A DNA stretch of 64,000 bases. Origin: Ampelocalamus luodianensis. Lineage: Eukaryota; Streptophyta; Magnoliopsida; Poales; Poaceae. The position numbers were made by a program, and so were the translations under genes. Below are positions 1 to 10,980 of the stretch, piece after piece (within the stretch, counting starts at the first letter, position 1; the number at the start of each line of letters is the position of its first letter). The DNA is taken from NCBI GenBank assembly GCA_036346255.1, contig CM070618.1, positions 77,634,428 to 77,698,427 of the forward strand, in the 5' to 3' direction. Below the pieces are notes generated by a model. It searched no databases. It was not told the DNA's origin and saw only the letters and a program-made list of their open reading frames with translations.

Positions 1-1641
1 GTAGCGGGTCATCTGCACAGTGCAACTCATACTAACGGATACAAATTATTTAGCCAGTCGACACCATTATAGACATGTGGTCGTCTTGTTTTACATTGGG
101 AGATCATCACAGATTAAGTCCTTAGGGACCATCAGGCGGTTCATACCACATACCATCCACAAACCAACATTCCTTGGGTGCATTAGCACCCACCAACATA
201 CCATCCATCATACTATCCGCCTGGATGTGATAAGCAATTTCTTTAGGGTTTTTAAGAGGTAGGAAAAATACAACACCATAACCATCTCGGTCATTTACAC
301 CCAATGACGCCCAAAATTATGTTCATTTCAAAAGATGATGAATGGGGTAGATGATACCCGATACTTAAGCAAGACTAGCATGGCGCTTAAGTATAGCCTA
401 TACTAGTATAGTTTCCAAATATTTACTAGAGTGACAAGGGTGTATGGCAATTCAATTATCAAGGGATGGTGTATTAATAATAAAGCATCAACATGGCATT
501 TAACTACCTTAGGGTATTTAACATACATTTGCATAAGGAAATAAAGCATGCAATTTGATATTTAAAAGAACATAATTTGCATAAAATGTAGGTTCAATAT
601 GATCAAAGTGTCGACTACTTTGGGTCTCGGCTAGATGATCTTGATATTCTTGAGCTTGATCGAAGTGGGGTCTCGGCTTCTCCGAACTCTACGCGATCGA
701 TCGCATGCGGAAAAGAAATAGACGAGCAAACAAATTAAATAAATAACAATCCTCATCAAATGAACTCCAAAATAAACCAAACTAGCACCAAAAGAAAGGG
801 CTTGATTTTAGAAATTTTTAGAAACAAACTTTGCAATTTTGGAGCTAAAATGAGGAGAAATAAATAATTGAAGCCTCTCTTTTGAAAACAAAATAGAAAA
901 AGGAAATAAAAGAAATAAAAAGAAAAAGGAAAAGTGGCCCACGGCCGGTTTTTTCGCCCGCCCGAACGGCCCGGCTTGCGCGCTGCGGCTGCTGCAGCCC
1001 ATCGGCCCAAGAAAGAAAAGCAGGCGAGAGGGGGCTCGGGCCGACCTCCACAGCAGAGAGAGGAGAGGGAGAAACGGAGGCGGCGGCGGCGCGCGCGAGG
1101 AGGGGCTCACGGCGGCGGCGACGAAGGCGACCGTGACGGAGGAGGGAGCAGCGGCACGATGGAGAAGAAGGGAGTTCGAGAGCGCGGCGGCAGCGGAGGA
1201 AGCGACAGCGCGGGCTTCGAAGGTGAGTCCTTCCAACTCCTTTGCTCTCTTCTTCTTGCTTGGGTTTCTCGCTTGGGGAAGAAGGGGTGGTGGAGAGGGA
1301 GCGGGAGCGCCGGGGCTTTTAAAGGCCAAGGGGAAGGAAGGTGACCGTTGCGATGGCACGGCGGGAGTGCCGAGGCGCGCGGGGCTGCGCCGAGGCGGCG
1401 AGAGGGGATGGGACGGGTCGAGGCGCGCGGCGGGCGTTGACGCGCCGGCGGGGTGGAGGTCCGAGGCGCGGGCAGGGCATGGCGGCGGCAGGCTAGGGTT
1501 AGGTTAGGGTTTGGGGTTTGGGGAAGAAGAGCTCGGCTTTCGGGAATCGAATCCTTGAGCATTTTGGGCAAACTTCGGAAGTTGAGTTCCTTGATTCTTG
1601 AACACACGAAGACTTTGCAAAAACCGGGAATTTGGGTGTTA
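1..1641 (-). mobile_element. Probable Ty3/gypsy LTR (minus strand), running off the left edge
   Basis: Read on the minus strand from 1641, the sequence opens with TGTAACACCC, a common start of grass gypsy (Del/Tekay-like) LTRs. It then passes through a very GC-rich stretch (about 930-1500) and a long AT-rich stretch with no coding capacity. Open frames across the GC-rich part (for example 934-1344 plus, 808-1359 minus) have low-complexity Ala/Arg/Pro composition and no recognisable domain. The other LTR end, a primer site and a target duplication are not visible, so the assignment rests on the terminal motif and texture only. A TTAGGG-like run at about 1497-1520 lies inside it and is not a telomere. 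Confidence 0.4.
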
Positions 1642-2438
1642 CACCTAGTATCCCAACAAATGTTTGTGGACTCTGGCTCCATCGCATCATTCAGTCATCA
1701 GATGTTACGCACAACAATGTCCTGTCTGTCCATCCTGTAGCTAAAATCTCACAAAGTTCTGGTTCATTTTTCACGCAGTAAAGGGATTTTAATTTGTTGG
1801 GACTTGCCAGCTAGCAAGGTGCACCGAATAGTGCCTTGCTAGTGGAGTCTGAATCCAAGTCCATGAACCATAACTTCGGGTGACGCAGTACTTGCCTTTT
1901 CACAATGCATTTCATAAGTACAATAATAGTAACCTAGAGATTGTAGAAAGGGACGTTCGTTGGATGAGTGGAATGCTATTGTGTACTTATATAAGCACTC
2001 AACGTTGCACACAGTGAGAAACATATATGACGTTTGATTCAAACACCCCTCTAAGTGCTTGCAGACTTATAATAAGGAGAAACTCCATTTCATCATGTCA
2101 GAGACAATACATATTTATCTCAAAATTAAGTTGGGATGAGAAAACACTCGAATTCTCGTACATGAACACATACGCATGCCCTTGCCAAAACACATCATCT
2201 TTTTTCTCCCCGATCAAAAGCAGAGGAAAATACAAGGTAGCTAGAGTACCAGTAGGTCGATCAAATCACAAAAAAAGACAAAAATAAGAGCATAGGTCAA
2301 AATTATTCCACTCCTCCCATTATGCAGCCCCTCCCAATCACCCGGCCCTGATGCATGCAACGTCAGTAACACGACATTTCGGAGATCAGACACACGCACA
2401 CGCCCATGAGAAGACAGTTAGCACTTGGAATTGAAGCA
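1642..2438. other. Intergenic, no gene seen
   Basis: Between the LTR-like region and the 3' end of the transporter gene. I see only short unsupported open frames. The right-hand part should hold the 3' untranslated region of the minus-strand transporter. Confidence 0.5.
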
Positions 2439-4150
2439 TCAAACTGCACTAACTCCGCATCCATTGGAAGATGACTTCACTCCATTTGCTTTCGTGCACT
2501 CCGCGTCGTCTGCAACTGCAGTGATCTCCTTGATGAACGCGGCGTCGGCGGTTACTCCGTTTCCCTTGGAGGCCACGGGCAGCTCCATGGCATCTGCCTC
2601 CTCCTTCTCCTGGGTCTCCTTGTGCTTGCCCCAGAGGACAGAGTAGAGCCCCATCACGATCAGGACGGCGCCGAGGACGCCGCCGAGGTATATCTTCTCG
2701 GCGAGGATGAAGGAACCCATCACGGCCACGATGATCATCATCAGAGGGCTGAACGCCGACGCGAACACCGGCCCGGTCTTCTGGATCACGAGGCCTTGCA
2801 CGTAGTACGCTATGCTCGACGTCACGATGCCCTGAAACAGCAGAGGTTTATTCGATCTCTAAGCATTTGGCACAACAATAATGTACTCACATGGGCAATG
2901 TTTGAGGAGATGAGATGGAGAGCACTCACGGCGTATGCGGCGGCGAGGAGGTTCATGTCGAAGCCGATGGTCCAGGCGGAGGGCGGTGCTCCATGGCGAA
3001 GGTGACGACGATGGCCTGCAGGGTGCCGACGAAGCAGATGAGCGTGGTGAGGGAGAGCGGCGCCGAGTACTGCTTGAGGGTGTGCGCCTGCAGGATGAAG
3101 AGCGAGGCCCAGGCGAGGGTGGCGATGATGACAAAGAGCGAGCCCAGGAACCACTCCCTGCCCGTGGGGTCGACGGCGGCGACCGGCGCCTCCGCGCCGT
3201 GGCCGTGAGGCTGCACGTGGCTCGTCCACGCCATCTGCATGAGCGGGCCCTTGTAGATCGTCATCATCATCGCGCCGGCCACCGTCACCAGCGTCCCGGC
3301 CACCTTCGCCTGGCACCTCACCTTCTTAAGGTCCACCTTCTCCATCCTATATATTGTTCGACACAAAACAATCTCAAATGTTTGCTCCAAGTGACTCTAG
3401 TCGTCTCCATTGTTGTTCATCTCAGTTTTTCAGAAGATATTTATTTACCTGAAGATTACGGCCATCACGAAGGTCATGGCGGGAAGGATGTTGCTCATGG
3501 CGCATGCGAAGGTTGGGCCGGTGAACTTCAGACCGGCATAGTAGAAGTTCTGATCAATCACGGGCCTGTAATGAGAATATGCATGAGGTTACAGCATGTT
3601 AGTATATCTGAAAATTAAAGCTGACAATTCTTTACGTACTACTAGCTAGTAAAAGCGTTTGCAGACACCTTTTCTTGACAAAAGAATAGAATCTTCATAT
3701 TGGGGTGTCCACTTAGTCTGTTTTTTTCTTAAAAAAACTTAAGTTGGGTACACAAAATGACAGGAGAAGCACAATAATAAGAGTGCACTAACCCGAGCAG
3801 CGCCAGCACGAAGATTTGGAGGAAGACAGGCCATGTCATCTTGGGCCTCACCTTCCTGCCATTTTTAATCAAGTGACGGTACGATCAGCTTCAGATGAAC
3901 CATGAAACAGAGAAAAATTTGTTCGTTGATTGTTATATAGCTAGCTAGGTAGGTACCTCTCGAGAAGCAGGGCAAATGGCGCGATGGAGATGGTGGCGAA
4001 GGCGTGGCGGTACACGACGAGCACGTAATGGCTCATGCCGTGGTTGAGCGAGACCTTGGTGATCACGTTCATGCCGGCGTAACCGAACTGCAGGGAGATC
4101 ATGGCGATGTAAGGCTTGGCCTTCTCGAAGAAATCACCGCAGCAACCCAT
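2439..4150 (-). CDS. WAT1/MtN21-type EamA-domain transporter, five exons, one-base frameshift in exon 4
   Basis: Plant drug/metabolite-transporter family (WAT1-related, nodulin MtN21-like); members are membrane proteins with about ten helices and two EamA repeats, and WAT1 itself is a tonoplast auxin exporter. Exons read on the minus strand: 4150-3957, 3855-3793, 3565-3449, 3346-2930 and 2831-2439, all with GT/AG borders that join in frame. Exon 1 starts MGCCGDFFEKAKPYIAM and carries the family-like FGYAGMNVITKVSLNHGM. Exon 3 has VIDQNFYYAGLK, exon 4 MEKVDLKKVR, exon 5 the last helices and a charged tail. The spliced length is 1184 nt, one short of 395 codons. The missing base lies at about 2981-2983, where HRP should be followed by SAWTIGFDMNLLAAAYA but the frame slips. 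It is either a recent null allele or an assembly error. The substrate cannot be read from sequence. Confidence 0.85.
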
Positions 4151-4312
4151 GGTGAATTGGTGATGAGAGAAGCAGTTCTTGCTAGCTGCAAGCTTGGTAA
4201 ATTAGCAAATTGGTAGCTAGCTAGTTAGGTGCTAGGGTAGAGTAGCTCTAGTAGAGAACTCAAGGAGCAAGAGGAGACCCTGAGTTGAAGGAAATGTGCA
4301 GAGTGCAGTGCT

Positions 4313-4321
4313 CTATTTATA
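4313..4321 (-). promoter_or_regulatory. TATA box of the WAT1-like gene
   Basis: TATAAATAG on the minus strand about 165 bp upstream of the start codon at 4150, a plausible distance allowing a 5' untranslated region of roughly 130 bp. Confidence 0.6.
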
Positions 4322-4329
4322 TGCTCGTG

Positions 4330-6416
4330 GTTAGGGGCATTCTGGTAAATTCAAGTTATCATTCCCGAGTAAGTCCGGCCCCACCCATGCTGGATGCGCA
4401 GACGTAGCCGTAGGCCTTTTCCACGAGTGGCTTCGTGGGTGGCACGGTGGGCCCATCTGTCAGAGAGCGAAAGGAGGCCATTAGCTTCTGTCAAGTTCAT
4501 CTGGTGAGAATGAGATAGCCTGATTATCGATGGGCTCCTCTTGAAAGCAAGTGAAGGCCACCTGGAGAACAAAGAGATCTCAGCGGCTTCTTTTGTTGGG
4601 GTAGTGCTGTAGCACAAAACGTCTCAAGTAAAGTGCCAAACCATCAAATTTTGGTCATATTTGACACGAAGAAGAGGTAGCAAGTGTATATTGGAAGGCA
4701 GGGGAAATCATTAGATGTCACAAATAACAGTGTGATGTAACCTTGATGCGATGACCAGATGTGCAAACTTCTAGCTAGCTAGCCGGCATGCATGTTTGCT
4801 TGTCATTTCCATTGTGGCCGGTCGGTAATTAGGGCTGGTTAGTGGACTGTACGTGTTGGCACTTTTGGCTGGGGTGAGAAGAAAGAGACCACCGGATCAT
4901 GTGTTCAGGAAACTAATGTGTGAACGCTTGAGACCCAACGCTAACACTTGATACGCTATGGAAATATACCATTTTCATGTGGGAAATGCCACTTTCATCA
5001 TGTGGCTAAGCCAGGTTCCAATTACATATCAGAGGGATGTCAAGGTTGACATTTTAGCGACTAGTGTGCTCTACTCTCTCGGTTTCTCTCAGAAACCAAA
5101 TTGCACTATCTTAAAATAGCACGGGTGGCATGGGGCTTGTATTGCAAACGATTTTGCATTATACAGAGTATAATGCAGGGTTGCAGATTCTATCCAATAA
5201 AAGCAGAGTGAGTGAAGTTGCCATGCCATTTCCATGGACGTACGTGTCTCTGTCGACCTACTAAAGGAGAGCATTATATTTCAGGCGTTCTTGTGCTGAA
5301 TTCGTGGACTACACTAGCGTCAATGCGTCATGCAATATACTCTGTAAACGCAACCGTCGCCACAAAGAAATACACGGTGCAAGCTGCTGCGGAAAGCTAC
5401 ATCCCCCAAACAGATACCCAAGAAGGAGACCTGGGTGCGATCTATGATGGCCCATATTTTAGTATCGGATTTGATGGTTGTCTGGCTAGGTGTTATCCCT
5501 GTATGCACCAAGGAGCTCATCTCAACTCATAGCTTTGCTGGATGTGTATACTATTGACTATCCCCCCTTTGGCTTTTGCTCTTCCAAAAGATCGATGTAG
5601 TAACAAACACAGAAACGGGAAAGGAAATTGGGAAAGAATCTGTTGCTTGCTGCTTATTATTACTAGAGGAAATGAGCTGGCCTCCAAATCTAACCTCCCA
5701 TTGGCTATCTACTGGCCTTGCTATATACATGCTGGTTGAATATTTGCATTTTAGCTAAGGTTGCTGTTTAGTTTCTTGTGGAAGTTGGACAACATCCACA
5801 GTCTAATCTGCATCGAGATCTGTGCATTTGGGAATATAATAGAAATACACGCCACCTCTTCATACGCACACGGATCTCAAACAAAAATCAACGGTAGATT
5901 TGGAGTAAACTTGTTTTTCCCCTATGGTCCTACCAACTGATGAGCGAGTCCTTTCAGTTGCAGCGTATGTACCATGGAGATGCTGATCATAATCAAGCAT
6001 TAAGCCATGAACCGAGGTACGTGCGTGCATGCGTGTTCAGATGCATTGCACAGATATATAGATCCATCCATCTTGCTCCCATTAGTTTTTGCCTTTTGGT
6101 GCTTGTGTCAGCCGCCCTTTTCTTGTACTCATTCGGATCCACGAGGAGAAGCTGGATTTTGCTTGATCTTGTGTATAGAACTCCAAAATCGTTCGAGTTT
6201 GACAATGTTATCCAACATATGTTGCTGTATGCTAGTCAAGTTTTTACGTGCAACGTCCAGCGAACTGAGTTGTGTACATCCGAGCGTAATCGGACAAAAT
6301 AAGGCCCGAATCTGGTGTCAAGAGATGAGTGTAGTCCAGAAGCGCTAGGTGCACATATCTTGAAGGCTTGAAGCACATCAAATGACAAGAGATGATATGA
6401 CTTACAGGAATCCCAA
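4330..6416. other. Intergenic, no gene seen
   Basis: The divergent side of the transporter promoter. Open frames such as 5212-5532 (106 aa) and 5940-6302 (120 aa) have no recognisable domain, no neighbouring exons and no matching start context. I treat them as chance. Confidence 0.5.
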
Positions 6417-6419
6417 TTA

Positions 6420-6538
6420 GGTCGTGTTTGGTTAGACCAAAATCTCATTCAATCCACATGGATAAATCGGGATTTTAATTCAAATTTCTGGCTCATTCAT
6501 GTAGATCTTGGCCAGAAATAGGCTTTCTAAACAAGTCC
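6420..6538. mobile_element. Small Tourist-like MITE (119 bp)
   Basis: Imperfect terminal inverted repeats, GGTCGTGTTTGGTTAGACC at the left and GGCTTTCTAAACAAGTCC at the right, flanked by the trinucleotide TTA on both sides (6417-6419 and 6539-6541). A TTA duplication and a GG..TGTTTGG terminus are typical of PIF/Harbinger-derived MITEs in grasses. No coding capacity. Confidence 0.55.
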
Positions 6539-6688
6539 TTAAGATTTTATCGTTTGAAGCTTTAGTTATAGGCTAATCAGACAGATGATATTTGCAAATC
6601 TTCAGTTGCACAAGCAAATATAACGCCTCATCCGCGTCCATCACGAAAGCCGCCGACTACAGCACACATACATGCCTTTTGAAGTAGC

Positions 6689-6711
6689 CTCTCTCTCTCT
6701 CTCTCTCTCTC
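6689..6711. repeat. (CT)n microsatellite
   Basis: About eleven uninterrupted CT units. Confidence 0.9.
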
Positions 6712-8944
6712 GACAACCAGCGTATAGTCGAGGAGTATGGATAGGAACGCACAACGCTAGTGGCGAATGACTAGCTAGCTAGCACTCTGATTCGGATTTT
6801 AATTAGGTGAGGAGAACGATCGAATGGCAACTTAATCAGGCATTTAATTAGCTAGCTTTTGCGATGCTCCCCGTCTCTTTATTACGAGCGACGATCGTAT
6901 ACAATTCAGAAATCAAGCTATCACTTTAGTTTGGCGTTTGTTCCTATCGTCATATTGCGCGGTTATGTAAGCTCCCATTATTGGATCCCCAGCTCGATCG
7001 ATCAAATGCTCCTCCCCGCCTGTCCAATCACGCTTAAAGGAGCAGAGAGCAGACAGCAGGCAGCAAGCTAATTAAAGGTGCCCGTGATGCGCCGTGCACT
7101 CATGCTGTCATGCATGCAGGTTCTGTTCTAATATTCTATTGATGACAGATAGAATTGCTAAGATTCTGGAATCTCTGGGAAAGCTTTCTTTTCTTTTGCC
7201 TGAAATTAGACCTAGATTATATCTAACTAATGCGTGGGATACTGCCGGTGTTGCCATCATCCGTAAACAGACAACTAATTGCAGGCTCGGCCGGTGCGCG
7301 ATCGATTCTGCCATTCTGCCTCCTGCTGTGAGGCACATGATGGTTTTTTACTTGCATAGACATCCTTGTTCTGCACCAAGATCGGGGCTGCCTTCTACAA
7401 AGAGACCAGTGGTTCTGTTTGTTTTTGCCATCATTTTACATCAGGGTACTGTGCCCTCGAGCAAAAGAGGAAGAAGGCTGCAAACACTTTATGCTGATGG
7501 TCTTGAAACCTTTTTTTCCTTGAGACAAGGTAGACATGAAACTCTTTTTTCCCCCTCGAGACAAGATCGGCTTGAAATTGTCTCTTCGGAGACATCAGGT
7601 GAAATTGGAACAGAAAGAAGATTAGCATGGCTCTGCGCAATATAGGCTTAAATAATTAGAAAGCAAGAACTGGGCTATACTAGCACCAAATCAGCCCAGA
7701 CCATGTATCATCCGGCCTGTTAATATTCGCCAGGATGTTGCTCAATTTTGGTACTAGACTGGGCTTCGGGCCTGTATTGTGGTATAGCTAAAATTCACAT
7801 TTTGTAACTTCCTCCTGGGCCAAGAATTGACCTGGCCAGAGTCCTGAGATGCCGCACAGAACGAGATTTGTAGAGGTCCAACATACGGAGAGTAGCTTGG
7901 CCCAAGACCTAACATAAGCTCGGCACAGTTAGTTATCGGATTACTCATGACATTTACTCTCTAAAAAAAAGGATTACTCATGACATAACAACTTTTTTTT
8001 CTAATAAGGGACGCAAGTTTTTCTTACTTTTTTAAGGGTAAAAGATGCGCAAGTTTTGTATACGGGTGCATTTGGTATGCATAATCTCAGTCCCTGCAGT
8101 CTAATATTACTTGTAAACATAAGTAAACTAATATTCCAACGAGTTTTGGTTGATTTGAAAGAAACTATAAATTAATCTTTATCATAGTTCAAACATCTGA
8201 TAACTCGAACTAACAAGCCCAAAAATTTAAATTACAGGATTTGAAATTTCAAACTTTGAAGGTTAACATGCATAAGTTTTAAATAAAAAAACGAAAATAT
8301 TGAATTTTACAATTTAAATTCCAAAATTCATTATTTATTATTCAAAAGTTCATTTTTTGGATTTTGAACTTTGAAATGTTAAAATTTGATTTTTTTTTAT
8401 TTAAGTTCTCGGTATTTGAAATTCTAATATGAAGATATTATTATCTAGGGAGTGTCTATACATTTGACTGATTTTTTTTCGCATATTAGTCAGATTTTGA
8501 GCCATAGAATCAAAACTAATCATGCTAAGATACTTTCATGTTGCCAAAAAAAAGAGAGCCAGATTTGTCAGGTTCAGGTACACCCATGCATGTTGCTTTC
8601 CTATCTTAACTACGATGCCAACCACTGGCCAGTACAGTACATAAAAGCTAGGCAGTAGTTGGAGGAGTAAGCCTAAGCTAGCTCTAGTCATTGCTCTCAG
8701 GTCTCAAACTTGTCGGTATTTAGTGTAGTACAAACTTATCACAGACACAACGAGGTTCTTGCTAGTGGGTGCATTTACATAGAATTCTCTGTTTTCTTTG
8801 TAAAAACTGTCATATTTTAAAAGTTTATTTACAACTCCATTATATATAAATTACAATAAATCATTTATGTAATTTTGTTTTAGTCACAGTAATTATTCTT
8901 GAAAGTCTTAATAACTCATATTTCCATTATATGATTCAAAATCT
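6712..8944. other. Intergenic, no gene seen
   Basis: Mixed then increasingly AT-rich sequence. The 183-aa open frame at 7094-7645 has irregular composition and no motif I recognise. The stretch 8040-8420 is very AT-rich with imperfect internal symmetry around the recurring words AATTT and AAATT. Confidence 0.5.
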
Positions 8945-9246
8945 CACATGTATTTTGAGAGACTGAGCAAAAAAAAAGATAAAAAATGAAATTATATACC
9001 AACAAAATATGGCAATATGGTAAACCCGTTATGTTCTTCACATGTACTTTAAGAGGTTGAGCAAAAATAAAGACAAAAAATAAAATTATATACTAACAAA
9101 ATATGGCAATGTGGTGAACCCGTTATGTTCTTCATATGCACTTTGAGAGATTGAGAAAAAACAAAGACAAAAAATAAAATTATATACTAACAAAATATGG
9201 CAATGTGGTGAACCCGTTATGTTTTTCACATGTACTTTGAGAGGTT
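8945..9246. repeat. 94-bp tandem repeat, about 3.2 copies
   Basis: Units start at 8945, 9039, 9133 and 9227 (last one partial), each with the word CACATGTACTTT or a close variant, so the spacing is exactly 94 bp. Later units resemble each other more than the first one. AT-rich, no coding function seen. Confidence 0.85.
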
Positions 9247-9654
9247 TATTCTGGTATCCCAGCCTAGTAGGAGAAAAAAAGAAGAGAGCCCAGTAGGAGA
9301 AAAAAGAAGAGAGCTCGGAATACTGGTTGGAACCAGGTGAAGTCGATCGATCAGTAAAACACAACTTAGCCATTCCTAATTCCTAATGAGCTGTAAATTC
9401 TGTAAACAAACTAAAAATTACATTCCAAAAAATAGTTTACATAATTATTAATTATGTAAAAACAAGTAAATTTATATGAAAAAACAGAACCATACCAAAC
9501 CCACTGTAATGACATGTTAGCCATACATTAGAGAATGAAATAAGTAAATTTACATAAAAAATACAATATGATAACTGGTGGAACTTATTTTCTAGAGTAA
9601 ACCATCGAAAAATATGTATCTACCACTTGGATTGATTTCAAAAAAAAAAAAAAA

Positions 9655-10010
9655 TCTGCCTACTAGTGAACCCTACAAAAAAAAACAAATTCAATTATAA
9701 GACAGTAAACTAGATTACCTACCTACTAGTGAACCCTACAATAAAAAAAAAAACTCATCTATAAGATAGTAAAATATATTACCTACCTACTAGTGAACCC
9801 TACAATAAAAATTAAAAACAATTGAACTATCTTATAGTTAACTTGATTAGCTACTTACTATTGAACCCTACAATCTGCCTACTAGTGAACTGTACAATAA
9901 AAAATCAACTATACAACAGTAAACTACATCACCTACCTACTAGGGAACCCTACAATAAAAATTAATAAAAACTCTTCTTACTACCAAACCCTATAATTAA
10001 ATTATAAAAC
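9655..10010. repeat. Degenerate tandem repeat around CCTACTAGTGAACCCTACAA
   Basis: The core CTACTAGTGAACCCTACAA recurs at about 9658, 9724, 9787, 9850, 9880 and 9935, with spacers of roughly 30-65 bp that also contain variants of ATAAGATAGTAAA. An old, eroded array. Confidence 0.65.
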
Positions 10011-10671
10011 AAGCTTATATTACTTTCCAAATGCGTCGTGCGAATATTCTAAATCTACATACTTGGGTCAACAATATTTCAAATGAATTTATATAAACTA
10101 ACAAACATTACAGTAATAATACGCACAATTACAGTTTAGTTTATAAAAAATACATAAATGTAAAAACTGTAAAAATACCATACACTAACATGTAATTTTA
10201 ATCCTATTACTTTCCAAATGCAATGCAAATAAGCAATCCTATTACTGTGACCCGGTCTCGATACTCTTCCGCTTCTGCCCAAGACAAGCAATGCAAAGCA
10301 GCTACCCAGGACAAGCAATAAAGCGCTACCGGCTCCCAAAAAATATTAAAAAAATGCATACCAAGTCAAATCTCTGTCGGCAGCTCGTTGGGCCGACTCA
10401 TGGTGCATCGCTGGGCCGTACGGGAGCAAACGGGCTCGATTAACACCCGCAAAGAACGAGCAGACCCGGACAGCAAAACACGAATCTCAAAGTGAATCAG
10501 ACGGCCGAAAAACCAACTGAACTCAGCACAAAAAACGTTCGACAGATATTTAGCGCTTTCGTATTATCTATGATATCAATTATAGATAAGAGGATTATCG
10601 TATCCTCGTAGCCAAGGTAATCTTGTATTCATGATTATGATTACTGGTTGTTTTAATAAACAGGATAATCT
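10011..10671. other. Intergenic, upstream of CYP94
   Basis: No gene seen. Contains the distal upstream region of the P450 gene. Confidence 0.5.
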
Positions 10672-10731
10672 CGTGGGATTTCTGGAGGATTCCGCCAACC
10701 ACGTGGGATTTCTGGAGGATTCCGCCAACCA
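10672..10731. repeat. Perfect 30-bp tandem duplication in the CYP94 upstream region
   Basis: Two identical 30-bp units (10672-10701 and 10702-10731), each beginning CGTGGGATTTCTGGAGGATT, about 250-310 bp upstream of the CYP94 start codon. Any cis-element in the unit is present twice. Confidence 0.9.
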
Positions 10732-10890
10732 CTCACCGAAAGTCAATGTGACGATCCACTTGACTAGAACACCTTGAATAGCAAGATCTATTCTTGATCA
10801 GCAAGATGTGTGTGTTCCGCAAGCAAATCTTAAACAACGCAACCATCTAGCGCCACCTGCGTTCTTGCCACCTGCGTATTCCCTACAAAG

Positions 10891-10898
10891 TATAAAAA
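10891..10898 (+). promoter_or_regulatory. TATA box of the CYP94 gene
   Basis: TATAAAAA lies 83-90 bp upstream of the ATG at 10981, giving an expected transcription start near 10920-10930. Confidence 0.7.
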
Positions 10899-10980
10899 AG
10901 TTACATCCCTGGCCTCTTGTTCCAGCGCAGTGATCCAAATCACTTGCACCACTCGCAAGCCACGCTAGACAAACCTCGCC

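Noticed and set aside
808..1507. Long overlapping open frames on both strands in a GC-rich region
   Set aside because: Low-complexity Ala/Arg/Pro translation on both strands at once and no domain; GC-rich sequence has few stop codons by chance.
1497..1520. TTAGGG-like run resembling a telomeric repeat
   Set aside because: Only three irregular units (plant telomeres are TTTAGGG arrays), lying inside an LTR-like GC-rich stretch.
7094..7645. 183-codon open frame in the intergenic region
   Set aside because: No recognisable domain, no neighbouring exons, irregular composition.
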